Shown here piece by piece: positions 1-8,606 of a DNA stretch of 17,301 nt; the first letter of the stretch is position 1; each line of letters begins with the position of its first letter. Source of the DNA: MAG-120531 sp041163765 (GTDB taxonomy: Bacteria; Bacteroidota; Bacteroidia; Flavobacteriales; Flavobacteriaceae). The notes beneath the pieces are model-generated. The model made no database searches. It worked only from the letters and a program-made list of their open reading frames with translations, and was not told the DNA's origin. The position numbers were made by a program, and so were the translations under genes. The stretch covers positions 1 through 17,301 of the forward strand of contig JBEAQS010000132.1 of assembly GCA_041163765.1 (NCBI GenBank). Reading direction: 5' to 3'.

Positions 1-1345
1 GGCGCCAAACAACTGATTCTGGCAAATAATCCTCAAACGCTTTTCGAATCACCCATTTCTCCATACGACCGTCCTTAATCATTTTGTCTTCAGGATTGAT
101 TCGCATAGCTAAATCCATAAATTCTTTATCCAAGAAGGGCACACGACCCTCTATACCCCAGGCAGCAAGTGACTTATTGGCCCGCAAACAGTCATACATA
201 TGCAGTTTATCTAATTTACGCACTGTTTCGTCATGAAAATCTTTGGCGGAAGGTGCTTTGTGAAAATATAAATAGCCTCCAAATAGCTCATCAGCCCCCT
301 CACCGGAAAGCACCATTTTTATTCCCATGGATTTAATCACGCGAGCCATCAAATACATCGGTGTGGAAGCGCGCACAGTAGTGATGTCATAGGTCTCCAA
401 ATAATAAATCACGTCTCTTATGGCATCCAATCCCTCTTGGATGGTGAACTTGATTTCGTGGTGAATGGTACCAATGTGGTCGGCTACTTTTCGCGCTGCT
501 GCCAAATCAGGAGAACCCTCTAAACCCACAGAGAAAGAGTGCAATTGTGGCCACCAAGCCTCTTCTTGATCACCGGATTCGATCCGTTTTTGGGCATATT
601 TTTTTGCAATGGCTGAAGTAACCGAAGAATCCAACCCACCGGACAGCAACACCCCATAAGGAACGTCTGACATCAACTGTCTATGCACAGCAGCCTCTAA
701 TCCCTCTCTAAGCGCCTGGATAGAAGTCTCGTTGTTTTTGACTGCTTCAAATTCAGTCCACTCTCTTTGATACCACTTTTTAAGCCCCTGTTCTGGGCTG
801 TAGTAATAATGACCTGGAGGAAATAACTCGATTTTAGTACAAACTCCCTCCAATGCTTTTAATTCAGAAGCCACAAAGAAGGTTCCGTGTTTGTCCCAGC
901 CCATATACAGCGGAATAATCCCCATGTGATCGCGAGCAATAAAATAAGCGTCTTTGGAAACATCATAAAGCGCAAAGGCAAAAATACCATTTAACTCATC
1001 CAAAAATGCAGGACCTTTTTCTTGATACAAAGCCAAAATCACCTCGCAGTCGGAGGCAGTGCGAAACGAATACTTTCCTTCGAATTGTTTTCTCAGCGAT
1101 TGGTGATTGTATATTTCGCCATTGGCAGCAAGAATCAACTGCCCATCGGGACTTAATAAGGGTTGTTTTCCGGAAGCAGGATCGACAATAGCTAAACGCT
1201 CATGAGCCATCACTGCTTTTGGATGATCAAAAATTCCGTTCCAATCTGGGCCTCTATGCCTGAGTTGTTTCGACATAGCCAGCAACTGAGGACGCAATTG
1301 ATCAGAAGATTGTTTTAAATCGAACGCACATACAATGCCACACAT
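1..1345 (-). CDS. asnB: Asparagine synthetase B, glutamine-hydrolysing (C-terminus cut by window edge)
   Basis: This cytoplasmic enzyme makes asparagine from aspartate, glutamine and ATP. The reading frame stays open from the ATG at 1345 to the left edge, giving about 448 residues. It begins MCGIVCAFD, so removal of Met1 exposes Cys2, the class II glutamine amidotransferase nucleophile. Further glutaminase motifs are RHRGPDW (about residues 29-35) and NGEIYNH (about 75-81). The synthetase domain carries the ATP-pyrophosphatase loop LLSGGLDSS (about 233-241), then LSGEGADELFGGY and GRVPFLD. The frame leaves the window at PESVVWR, which in full-length homologues of about 550 residues precedes a QKEQFSDG-like segment, so roughly 100 residues are missing. 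It is divergent from the DUF2911 gene across 207 AT-rich bases, where I found no convincing promoter for asnB. The family call is very secure; the symbol follows E. coli AsnB. Confidence 0.96.
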   Translation of the reverse strand, partial: MCGIVCAFDLKQSSDQLRPQLLAMSKQLRHRGPDWNGIFDHPKAVMAHERLAIVDPASGKQPLLSPDGQLILAANGEIYNHQSLRKQFEGKYSFRTASDCEVILALYQEKGPAFLDELNGIFAFALYDVSKDAYFIARDHMGIIPLYMGWDKHGTFFVASELKALEGVCTKIELFPPGHYYYSPEQGLKKWYQREWTEFEAVKNNETSIQALREGLEAAVHRQLMSDVPYGVLLSGGLDSSVTSAIAKKYAQKRIESGDQEEAWWPQLHSFSVGLEGSPDLAAARKVADHIGTIHHEIKFTIQEGLDAIRDVIYYLETYDITTVRASTPMYLMARVIKSMGIKMVLSGEGADELFGGYLYFHKAPSAKDFHDETVRKLDKLHMYDCLRANKSLAAWGIEGRVPFLDKEFMDLAMRINPEDKMIKDGRMEKWVIRKAFEDYLPESVVWR

Positions 1346-1526
1346 AATTTAATTATTAAAATTTAGAAGGCAAATATCTATTTATACTTATGATTATAAA
1401 ACAAATTATAAAAACTACTTACATTTTTATATAAAATTGAAAAGAATAGCTTCAAATAACATATTTAATCATAAAATTTAGGAAAATACTAACATTTTGA
1501 AAGCAGCATAGCGTGCACTTATCCCT

Positions 1527-1534
1527 TATTTTAG
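1527..1534 (+). promoter_or_regulatory. Candidate -7 box (TATTTTAG) for the DUF2911 gene
   Basis: The octamer matches the Bacteroidota -7 consensus TAnnTTTG at all but one position and ends 18 bases before the ATG, the spacing seen at several other genes here. No TTTG -33 element sits at the expected 19-21 base distance; the nearest, at 1496-1499, is 27 bases away. The surrounding 1346-1552 region is very AT-rich, so chance matches are likely. Confidence 0.3.
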
Positions 1535-1552
1535 CATAAATCATTACACATC

Positions 1553-2071
1553 ATGAAAAACAATCTATTTGCCTGGGCTTTATGTGCCGCATTTGCTATC
1601 AGTTCACCTGCCTGGTCCCAAAAATTTAAGCCCCTAGATAAATCCCCCATGGATTTGGCCGCTTTTGTTGGTGCACAAGGCAATGTGCGTATATACTATT
1701 CAAGACCTCAACTGAACAACAGAAATCTAGAAACTCTGGCCCCTGAGGGCAAAGTTTGGCGTACTGGAGCTAATGAAGCCACGGTGAGTGAATTCACGAA
1801 AGATCTTAAAATACAAGGTAAAACAATTCCCAAAGGCCGTTATGGATTGTTTACCATTCCTGGAAAAGAAAACTGGACCATTATTTTCAATAAAGACGCC
1901 GACCAATGGGGCACATACAATTACGACCCTAAAAAAGACGTAGCTCGAGTAACCGCTCCTGCCACAACTTCCGATGAATCTCTAGATGTTTTTAGCATCG
2001 TATTTTCTGAAACTGGTACCCTCCACCTTGGATGGGGAACCACTAGAGTTTCACTAGATATCAAAATGTAA
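1553..2071 (+). CDS. Secreted DUF2911 family protein
   Basis: This 172-residue protein of unknown biochemical function belongs to the DUF2911 family, which is common in Bacteroidota. A signal peptide covers residues 1-22 (hydrophobic stretch, then AWS before Gln23), so the mature protein is probably periplasmic or exported. The mature part is one domain with typical DUF2911 segments: VRIYYSRP, APEGKVWRTGANEAT, IPKGRYGLFTIPG, WTIIFNKDADQWG and YDPKKDVARV. Some DUF2911 proteins are longer because of a C-terminal TPR extension; this one is the short form. It stands alone, divergent from asnB and convergent with the TPR/barrel/amidohydrolase operon, and is closed by its own terminator. There is no Shine-Dalgarno sequence before the ATG, but the signal peptide supports this start. 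Family assignment is strong; the role is unknown. Confidence 0.88.
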   Translation: MKNNLFAWALCAAFAISSPAWSQKFKPLDKSPMDLAAFVGAQGNVRIYYSRPQLNNRNLETLAPEGKVWRTGANEATVSEFTKDLKIQGKTIPKGRYGLFTIPGKENWTIIFNKDADQWGTYNYDPKKDVARVTAPATTSDESLDVFSIVFSETGTLHLGWGTTRVSLDIKM

Positions 2072-2091
2072 GTTTTTTTTGGTTTTTTTTT

Positions 2092-2122
2092 CAAAGCCAC
2101 CCTTAGGGTGGCTTTGTTTTTT
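2092..2122 (+). terminator. Rho-independent terminator of the DUF2911 gene
   Basis: A perfect 11-base stem (2092-2102 pairing with 2106-2116) closes a TTA loop and is followed by a run of six T. A T8-GG-T9 stretch also lies between the stop codon and the stem. Read on the minus strand, both flanks are A-rich, so the hairpin has no U-tract for the convergent amidohydrolase operon. Confidence 0.9.
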
Positions 2123-3746
2123 AATAGACTTTTTGTCCATCGATGAACGTAGCGAGCACCTTAGTCTGAGGAATATCCTGAGGCCTTACCTCCATTATGT
2201 CTCGATCCAACACACAAAAGTCTGCGCGCTTTCCTACTTCTATACTTCCAATCTCTTGTTCGCGAAACATAGCATAAGCCGCCCAACGAGTCATGCCCCA
2301 TAGAGTTTCGGTACGCGATAACGCCTCATCAGGTAAAAAACCGCCTTCAGGCCATCCAGAAGTGTCTTGTCTGGTGGTGGCCGCATAAAAGGTCAAAAAT
2401 GGATTGACCTGTTCCACAGGAAAATCAGTACCCAAGGCCAAAATGCCTGATTGTTTTAGCAAACGAGCATAAGCGTAAGCCCCATTCATGCGCTCAGGTC
2501 CTAATCTTTTTTCCGCCCAATACATATCAGAAGTTGCATGGGTAGGTTGTACGGAGGGAATAATGTCACTTGAAAAAGAGGGTATATCGTGTCCATCAAT
2601 TATTTGCGCGTGCTCTACACGCCACCTTCTACCTGGCTTATCGGCCAACACCTTTTGATAAGCGTTTAAAACCACGGCATTGGCCGAATCACCAATAGCG
2701 TGCGTATTCATTTGAAAATCGGTTTTGGCTATTCGTTGAGCTAACTGTTCTATGGCATCTACTGGAGTAACCATAGCACCAAAATGACCGGGATAATCTG
2801 CGTAAGGGCGTTTTAAAGCTGCTCCCCTAGATCCAAGGGCCCCATCGCCATACACTTTCACGCTTCCAACCCTTAACTTGGGAGTGAGATAAACCCCTTT
2901 GGGCAAATAGTACGCTAAGTTTTCTGGAGTATTAGAAATCATGGCGTCAATGCGCAGGTGTAAGGCATTTTGCTGATGCATTTGATCCATTAATTCAATT
3001 ACTTGTCGATCTAATCCTGCATCAGAAAGCGCAGTTATTCCGTAGGACAACACCTCTGTTTGAGCCATCAACAAGGCTGTTTGTTGGTCCTCTCTAGACT
3101 TTTGGGGCAAAACAGCATCAACCAAAGACATCGGCCCATCGATCAACACACCTGTAGGTTCCCCTGAGTCCATGACAACAAAACCACCGGCAACATTGGT
3201 TTGCGCATTAATCCCAGCGAGATCTAAGACAACTTGATTGACCCAATACGCGTGACCATCTATGCGTTCCAACACGACAGGAGTATCGGGATACAATGAA
3301 TCCAAAAGAGATTTATGGGGAAAAACTCCAGAATCCCAATCGTTTTGATCCCAACCTCTACCTCTGATTAAAGCCGTTTTGCTATGGGCCGGATAAGTAG
3401 CTAGCAGCCGGTCCAAAACCTCCCGCTCGCTTTGCGTACCCACTAGATCCACATCGGATAAAAACAAACCGAGTCCATAAAAATGGGCGTGAGCGTCGAT
3501 AAGTCCAGGCAAAACAGTTTGTTTTTTCAGGTCCTGCTCGGCGTCAAAATAATACGTTTTCCGCAGCGTTTGCTCATCTCCAACGGCAACAAACACTCCG
3601 TTTTTCACTGCGAATGCAGCAACTACTCTGCTTTGTTCATCGGCGGTATATACTTGAGCATTATACACCAATAAATCCGCACGTTCTTTAGTAGAACACG
3701 CTGTGAGTATCAAACTCATCGCCAAAGTAACTATGTTTAATCGCAT
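2121..3746 (-). CDS. Amidohydrolase family 3 (YtcJ-like) predicted lipoprotein
   Basis: This is a metal-dependent hydrolase of the amidohydrolase superfamily; the substrate cannot be inferred, and known relatives cleave amide or N-acyl bonds. I place the start at 3746, not at the upstream in-frame ATG at 3785. From 3746 the protein (541 residues) opens with MRLNIVTLAMSLILTAC, a lipoprotein signal with lipobox LTAC and Cys17, and the overlap with the upstream gene disappears, leaving a 4-base gap. Metal-site motif HAHFYG has His86 and His88. Other family motifs are RGRGWDQNDW, YGDGALGSRGAAL, THAIGDSAN, RVEHAQ, QPTHATSDM and GTDFPVE near the end of the TIM barrel. It is the last gene of an operon with the barrel and TPR genes and is probably anchored to a membrane on the periplasmic or outer side. 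Fold confidence is high; function is open. Confidence 0.87.
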   Translation of the reverse strand: MRLNIVTLAMSLILTACSTKERADLLVYNAQVYTADEQSRVVAAFAVKNGVFVAVGDEQTLRKTYYFDAEQDLKKQTVLPGLIDAHAHFYGLGLFLSDVDLVGTQSEREVLDRLLATYPAHSKTALIRGRGWDQNDWDSGVFPHKSLLDSLYPDTPVVLERIDGHAYWVNQVVLDLAGINAQTNVAGGFVVMDSGEPTGVLIDGPMSLVDAVLPQKSREDQQTALLMAQTEVLSYGITALSDAGLDRQVIELMDQMHQQNALHLRIDAMISNTPENLAYYLPKGVYLTPKLRVGSVKVYGDGALGSRGAALKRPYADYPGHFGAMVTPVDAIEQLAQRIAKTDFQMNTHAIGDSANAVVLNAYQKVLADKPGRRWRVEHAQIIDGHDIPSFSSDIIPSVQPTHATSDMYWAEKRLGPERMNGAYAYARLLKQSGILALGTDFPVEQVNPFLTFYAATTRQDTSGWPEGGFLPDEALSRTETLWGMTRWAAYAMFREQEIGSIEVGKRADFCVLDRDIMEVRPQDIPQTKVLATFIDGQKVY

Positions 3747-3750
3747 CTCA

Positions 3751-5496
3751 TTAAAATTTAAAACGGTCCCACTGATAATTGACACCCAACAAAACCATTC
3801 GACCCATTTCAGGATATTGAGCCCAAGGTGTTTGAGATTGTTGGAAAAGATTATTGATTTTTAGAGAAAAATTCCATTGGTCGCGGAATGAATACCTAAA
3901 CTGAGTATGAGCGATAAATCGACCGGGAAGTTCTATGAGTGAACTTGGATAGGATCCCGGTTGAATAAATTGAACCAGTTGCGTGAATTGGTCATATCTA
4001 TTGTTCATCCATTGCCCTTGTGCCCCCCAAAACCAGCGCTTTAAAAAGCGCCCCTCTAATTGAGCATTGAAGTAGGCCGTGGGTATGTTCCATGCTTTAG
4101 TCCATCGATCCGTTACCATATGCCTCCATCCGCCATCCAGACGGATATTCCATGCAGAAATCGGTGACCAATAGGCGGATAAGTCTAATCCTGAGGTCGT
4201 CACTTGGTCATAGACTACCTGATAACTATTGCCCAAGGCGTCCGGGGTTGACCGAAAATAATTTAATGGATTGAGCGCAAACAATGCGCGATCATTTACT
4301 TGATCCGTATAGAGTTTAGCCTGTAACTGAAGTGAACCGTTGGGTGACCAGACACCTGATGCCTGTACACTGTAGGTTGTTCTCGATGGCCGAATCAATT
4401 GATTGGCAGAAAGCCAAGGGTTGATTTGACGCAACGAATTAAAATCAGGGCTTTCCATACCTCCGGACAGGGAAAATTCACCTTGAAATTCACCTGATGG
4501 AGCTTGATAAGCCGCCACCAAGTTGGGAAAAACATATACCCGATCACTCCCCGCTTGTGCGTGATAGGCGCCTTTGACCCCTAGACGGTAATCGATTTCC
4601 TTAGCTTGGAACACATAGGCCGCAGACCAATCTACTAATCCTAATCTATAGCCTGATCCTTGGGGATCAAATTGATCCAGGGCGTTTTCTGACCTATGAA
4701 CCCACATCGCTTGAGCCCTTCCAGAAATCTCCAAATCACCCGCCAGCAAAGAGCTACTGCCCCGGCCCATAGCCATAAATTTAGTCTCTCTAAACCCTAA
4801 CAAATTTCCTACCCGAGATCCCTCCCAAGCCAGCTCTTGGAGGGTGCCTTGATCAAACTGTACACGTTGATGGACATTCAGCGTTTGAAATCGAGTAGCT
4901 AAATCAATCGGCCAAACCATTTGATAACTGGTTTGCATCAATTCGTGCTGTTTTTGGTATCCGTAATAACTAAATGCATCGCTGCTTACCGTTAAGCCTT
5001 GAGACAACAAAGCCCCGCTTAAAGATGACTGAGCTTGGGCAACTAGGCGCGCATTTCTGTAAAAAGGATCTTGAAAAAAATCAGTAAAATCACTTTCAGC
5101 TCCTCTGACACCCGTAATTATACCGAAATCAGTTCGTCTGCTCAGCGATGTGTTCAGTCCAAACTCCGCCCCATAGCCCTTCAAATTACCCCCTTCAAGA
5201 GAAGCAAAATAACGGTATACATCGTGTGCTTTTCGGGTCAATGGAGGTAGTTGGTGTGCTTGTTTTGATCCCCATACAGGACCTAATCCAAAACTGGGGT
5301 ACGTGTACTTTCCCCCAGAACGGGCTTTGGGCAAAGAATCCCACAAAGGTTGATCTTTCAATTTTTGAGCTGCAGCCGTTGCCGGATCAAACGATTTGAC
5401 TACGGTTAGCTGTTGTATGCCGAGACTATCTACTGATTGAGCACAAATGAATTGAACAGCCAGAAATGATATGATGGAAAAAATAGAATACTTCAT
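3751..5496 (-). CDS. Plug-less TonB-receptor-like outer-membrane beta-barrel protein
   Basis: The 581-residue protein has a signal peptide ending CA before Gln20. A segment of about 70 residues follows that is not a recognisable TonB plug domain and contains VVKSFDPATAAAQKLKD and a Gly/Tyr-rich linker. From roughly residue 90 to the end there are alternating amphipathic strands with aromatic residues, as in an outer-membrane barrel; about 490 residues could hold around 20-22 strands. The C-terminal part has the TonB-receptor signature (FSLKINNLF, then a last strand ending in Phe). Automatic annotation would probably call it a TonB-dependent receptor, but the missing plug and TonB box argue against TonB-driven import. 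It starts 3 bases after the TPR gene and ends 4 bases before the amidohydrolase, so the products are probably made together. The barrel call is good; cargo and partner are inferred. Confidence 0.8.
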   Translation of the reverse strand: MKYSIFSIISFLAVQFICAQSVDSLGIQQLTVVKSFDPATAAAQKLKDQPLWDSLPKARSGGKYTYPSFGLGPVWGSKQAHQLPPLTRKAHDVYRYFASLEGGNLKGYGAEFGLNTSLSRRTDFGIITGVRGAESDFTDFFQDPFYRNARLVAQAQSSLSGALLSQGLTVSSDAFSYYGYQKQHELMQTSYQMVWPIDLATRFQTLNVHQRVQFDQGTLQELAWEGSRVGNLLGFRETKFMAMGRGSSSLLAGDLEISGRAQAMWVHRSENALDQFDPQGSGYRLGLVDWSAAYVFQAKEIDYRLGVKGAYHAQAGSDRVYVFPNLVAAYQAPSGEFQGEFSLSGGMESPDFNSLRQINPWLSANQLIRPSRTTYSVQASGVWSPNGSLQLQAKLYTDQVNDRALFALNPLNYFRSTPDALGNSYQVVYDQVTTSGLDLSAYWSPISAWNIRLDGGWRHMVTDRWTKAWNIPTAYFNAQLEGRFLKRWFWGAQGQWMNNRYDQFTQLVQFIQPGSYPSSLIELPGRFIAHTQFRYSFRDQWNFSLKINNLFQQSQTPWAQYPEMGRMVLLGVNYQWDRFKF

Positions 5497-5499
5497 ACA

Positions 5500-8400
5500 T
5501 TAATTATTCAATGGTTCATTACCCTCCACAGGCATTTGGTCCAAAGCAGCTTGAGCCTTTTCTACCAAAACAGGAAAATCAGTGTAGTGCGCTACCATTG
5601 ACTTCCAAATAAATGAGGCTTGAAACCAGTCACCTTGAGCTTTAAAATTTTCTGCCATCAACAACAAACCTTGGGCCGACCAGTAAGGATAATCGGAAAA
5701 GGCCAATGATTGTTTTTCAATCCACTGATTTGATGCGGACCAATCACCTCGTTGGTGGGCAATTCTGGCTAGGTGATAGGTTCCCTCTGCCCCTACCTCA
5801 CCCATCCACGTACCGGATAACTGTGTGAGTAACTTTTCTGCTTCCAAATCATTTTTTTCCGCCAAAGCTACTTGCGCGCGCGCCCACAACACATCCTGTT
5901 CCACCCGCTCTGGGACTTTTTTGGTGAATGGGAAATCAGCATAGTGCACCGCCTTAGACCAATCTTTTTGATCGATCGACCAACGCAACAAATGATATTT
6001 CACCCAGGAGGTCTGATCTGCATCTTTTACCCATTCATCCATGCGTTTAAGCGCTTCAATGACAGGAGGATGGCTGTATCCGAAACGTTCAATACCTAGG
6101 GTGGCATATTTAGTCAAAGCTTGTTCCTTTCGTTCTATGTCTTCTTGACTGATTCGGTAATACACCTCCATCGCATTGTCGAGTGCTCCGGATTTCTCCA
6201 GGGCTTGCGCCCAGGACCACGAAGCACTTTTCACATACATCCCCTGGGGATATCTTTTTAGGTAATCTGAGAATGCCCGAGCGGCTTCAGCATATTTTTG
6301 TTTGGCCATGGCGCTGGAAGCCGCATCATAACTAGCTTGGTCTAACTCCTGAACTTCTGGGTGCACATAACCCAAGGTGGCAACCCATTCGGTGTAAGCC
6401 TCCACGTTGGTCTCTTCTATATAAATACGTTTAGCCAAGCCGATGGCTTCCATGGCTACTTGAGTTCGCGGATACTCCTGGGCTATCTTTTGGACCATCG
6501 TCAACGCAGATTCGGTATTCGACTCATTGTAGAGCAACAATGATTGGCGCATCATGGCTTGTGATCTAAACGGTGTAGAAATAGGTTGTTTGATGAGCAC
6601 ATCCAATACATCCATCGCTTCCTTAGACTTCCCCCCCAAGATCAGCGTCTGCCCCCACTCAAATCGAGCCTCAAAAGATGAAGCGGTACCGTTGTGTTCC
6701 CGAACAAGTCCCTCCAATACGGAGGCTTGTTGGACGAGTTCCCCCATCAATCCATAACTTCGTGCGAGTTGTAGACCTACCTCTATGGATCGATCGCGTC
6801 TAACCTCTCTCAAATGGGTATAGGCTTTAGCTGCCTGGGCATAATTCTTATTCATCCAATAGGCATCCGCTAGTCTATTCCACGCGTCCGTCTGTCTGTA
6901 ATCATTTGACTGACGATGATTGGTGATCCAAGTGAACGCCTCAATGGCAGCCTTCCATCGTTGGGTAGAAAATGCCGCATACCCTCTTTGGTATTGTTGA
7001 TTTTCCTCAGAAACTGCCTGGTTTTTGAGCGGGTGTTTTTCCAACTGTTGTACGAGATCCCAAGCAGATTTTCCAGAGGAATCTGCCAGTAACGATTCAG
7101 CAGACCAGTACAGCGATTTTGCTCCCCAAAGCGACTTTGGCAACCAATCATAAGCCTTTTTCCAAAAATCTGCCGCCTGGCTCCATTGCTCCTTTTGATA
7201 GGCCTGGTATCCTTTAGCGTACATCAAATACTGCATCTCTTGTGCCGGCGCACCTTTTGGGTGTTGGTTAATCCACTGATCTGCAGCTTCCCACATACCC
7301 CTTTGCACGTACAACTTCAATTGAAGCAACTCCAACTCTGCCCTACGTGTCGAGTTAGGAAAATTTTTGATAAAATCATTGACTAGCGAGAGCACATCTT
7401 CGGTGGGGTTACCCAAATCAACGCTTAACTGGGCGTAAGCAGCCCAGGCCTGTTCTTGTAGCGGGAGTGAAAAATCAATTTTTGAGGCTTGTCCAAAAGC
7501 TTGCCTTGCTTCAGTATTTTTTTTCAGCTCTAAATAACTTTGACCCAACTGATACCAGGCAGATTGAGCTACATCAGGCGAAGCATCTGTTATTTTGTTC
7601 AATACCTCAACAGCTAAATCGTGGCTTTCTGTTTGAGCATACGCATAACCCAGTCTAAACTGATCCGTAGGGGTATTGTGTTCTTGAGTAACTGTTTTGG
7701 ATAAATAGGGAATGGATTGACTGTATTGACCTAATTCAAAATAGCATTGGCCTAAAATATGGTCCAAGGAAGCTTTTTGGGACGAGGATACTTGAGCATA
7801 CAATTGTTGAGCCACACTGATGGCTTTGCTGTATTCCTTCTTCCTGAAATAAACATCTGTTTTTAAGTATTCCGATCGCTGATTGAGCGAGGCATCAACA
7901 AAAGGATGGTTCCAGTAGTTCAAAGCTTCCTCCCAGGAATCAGTGCGGTAGGCGATATAACCCAGATAAAAACGGGCAGAATCCTTCCAAGATTCATGAT
8001 CTGCTAAATACCGCCAAGAAATGATTGCCTCAGAAAAATCTTCGACAGCCACCAAAGAAAAACCTTCTTGATACACCTGCTTTAGATAGGCTGGACGATG
8101 CAAAAAATCACGACCTACTTGTTTAAAGCGAGCAGCGCTCTGGCTGTAATCTCCCTGGCCAAAGGCGTAATCGGCGAGCACCAACAGCGATTCTTGTATT
8201 CCAGGAACATTCGGGTATTTGGCCAGCCATTGAACTAAATCGTTTTCAGCCCCAGCTCGACCCTGAAGTAATGCAGCTTGGTAATAATATCGTTCCATAT
8301 TTTGTCGCGACAAGAAATCAAGCTCTTGATGATTCGTCAACAAGTCGGACCACAGTTGCGCTGCTGCACCCCACTGCCCTAACTCATAATACCCCAAGGC

Positions 8401-8508
8401 ATCTTGATGTAGTTGAAACGATGTTGGTTGTTGTTGCGCGGATACACCAACAGTGCAAAAAAAACACAACAACAAATAAATCAATGGATTAGATCGCTTT
8501 AAAGCCAT
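5500..8508 (-). CDS. Large exported tetratricopeptide-repeat protein
   Basis: This 1002-residue protein has a signal peptide (cleavage after Ala24, before a Gln-rich start). The rest is almost entirely alpha-helical repeats of the TPR type: W/Y at helix A, G and Y/A at fixed spacing, for example AWYQLGQSYLELKK, FRLGYAYAQTES, AWNRLADAYWMNKNYAQAAKAY and GTYHLARIAHQRGDWSASNQW. Repeats run nearly to the C-terminus, with no enzymatic domain visible. It is probably a periplasmic or outer-membrane-associated scaffold. It is the first gene of the three-gene minus operon and divergent from ftsE. The position directly before a barrel gene resembles split TPR/barrel export machines such as AlgK-AlgE, and the single-chain versions BcsC and PgaA, but no polysaccharide synthase is nearby. 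Division-linked TPR proteins such as CpoB are another comparison. TPR identity is secure; role unknown. Confidence 0.87.
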   Translation of the reverse strand: MALKRSNPLIYLLLCFFCTVGVSAQQQPTSFQLHQDALGYYELGQWGAAAQLWSDLLTNHQELDFLSRQNMERYYYQAALLQGRAGAENDLVQWLAKYPNVPGIQESLLVLADYAFGQGDYSQSAARFKQVGRDFLHRPAYLKQVYQEGFSLVAVEDFSEAIISWRYLADHESWKDSARFYLGYIAYRTDSWEEALNYWNHPFVDASLNQRSEYLKTDVYFRKKEYSKAISVAQQLYAQVSSSQKASLDHILGQCYFELGQYSQSIPYLSKTVTQEHNTPTDQFRLGYAYAQTESHDLAVEVLNKITDASPDVAQSAWYQLGQSYLELKKNTEARQAFGQASKIDFSLPLQEQAWAAYAQLSVDLGNPTEDVLSLVNDFIKNFPNSTRRAELELLQLKLYVQRGMWEAADQWINQHPKGAPAQEMQYLMYAKGYQAYQKEQWSQAADFWKKAYDWLPKSLWGAKSLYWSAESLLADSSGKSAWDLVQQLEKHPLKNQAVSEENQQYQRGYAAFSTQRWKAAIEAFTWITNHRQSNDYRQTDAWNRLADAYWMNKNYAQAAKAYTHLREVRRDRSIEVGLQLARSYGLMGELVQQASVLEGLVREHNGTASSFEARFEWGQTLILGGKSKEAMDVLDVLIKQPISTPFRSQAMMRQSLLLYNESNTESALTMVQKIAQEYPRTQVAMEAIGLAKRIYIEETNVEAYTEWVATLGYVHPEVQELDQASYDAASSAMAKQKYAEAARAFSDYLKRYPQGMYVKSASWSWAQALEKSGALDNAMEVYYRISQEDIERKEQALTKYATLGIERFGYSHPPVIEALKRMDEWVKDADQTSWVKYHLLRWSIDQKDWSKAVHYADFPFTKKVPERVEQDVLWARAQVALAEKNDLEAEKLLTQLSGTWMGEVGAEGTYHLARIAHQRGDWSASNQWIEKQSLAFSDYPYWSAQGLLLMAENFKAQGDWFQASFIWKSMVAHYTDFPVLVEKAQAALDQMPVEGNEPLNN

Positions 8509-8555
8509 ATATTTTCAGGTAATTGACCGTTGTTTCTCAGAAAAAAACAACTGTT

Positions 8556-8563
8556 TAAAGATA
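8556..8563 (-). promoter_or_regulatory. Candidate -7 box (TATCTTTA) for the TPR/barrel/amidohydrolase operon
   Basis: On the minus strand the octamer matches TAnnTTTG at all positions but the last. It would start a leader of about 40 bases before the ATG at 8508. No good -33 TTTG is visible. It is the only recognisable promoter element upstream of the three genes, whose 3- and 4-base gaps leave no room for internal promoters. Confidence 0.4.
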
Positions 8564-8606
8564 AATAAATTTGCGGCACACCGGGGACGAATTAAAAAGA
8601 ACTTGC

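Noticed and set aside
1346..1552. A riboswitch or small RNA in the asnB/DUF2911 gap
   Set aside because: The 207 bases are very AT-rich with no stable hairpin or known motif; only weak promoter-like sequence is visible.
3751..5496. Calling the barrel a standard TonB-dependent siderophore or SusC-type receptor
   Set aside because: There is no plug domain, TonB box or carboxypeptidase-like N-terminal extension, no SusD neighbour, and the protein is shorter than those families.
6870..7151. A 93-residue minus-strand frame inside the TPR gene
   Set aside because: Same strand but another frame, entirely within the TPR coding sequence, with no domain and no start signal.
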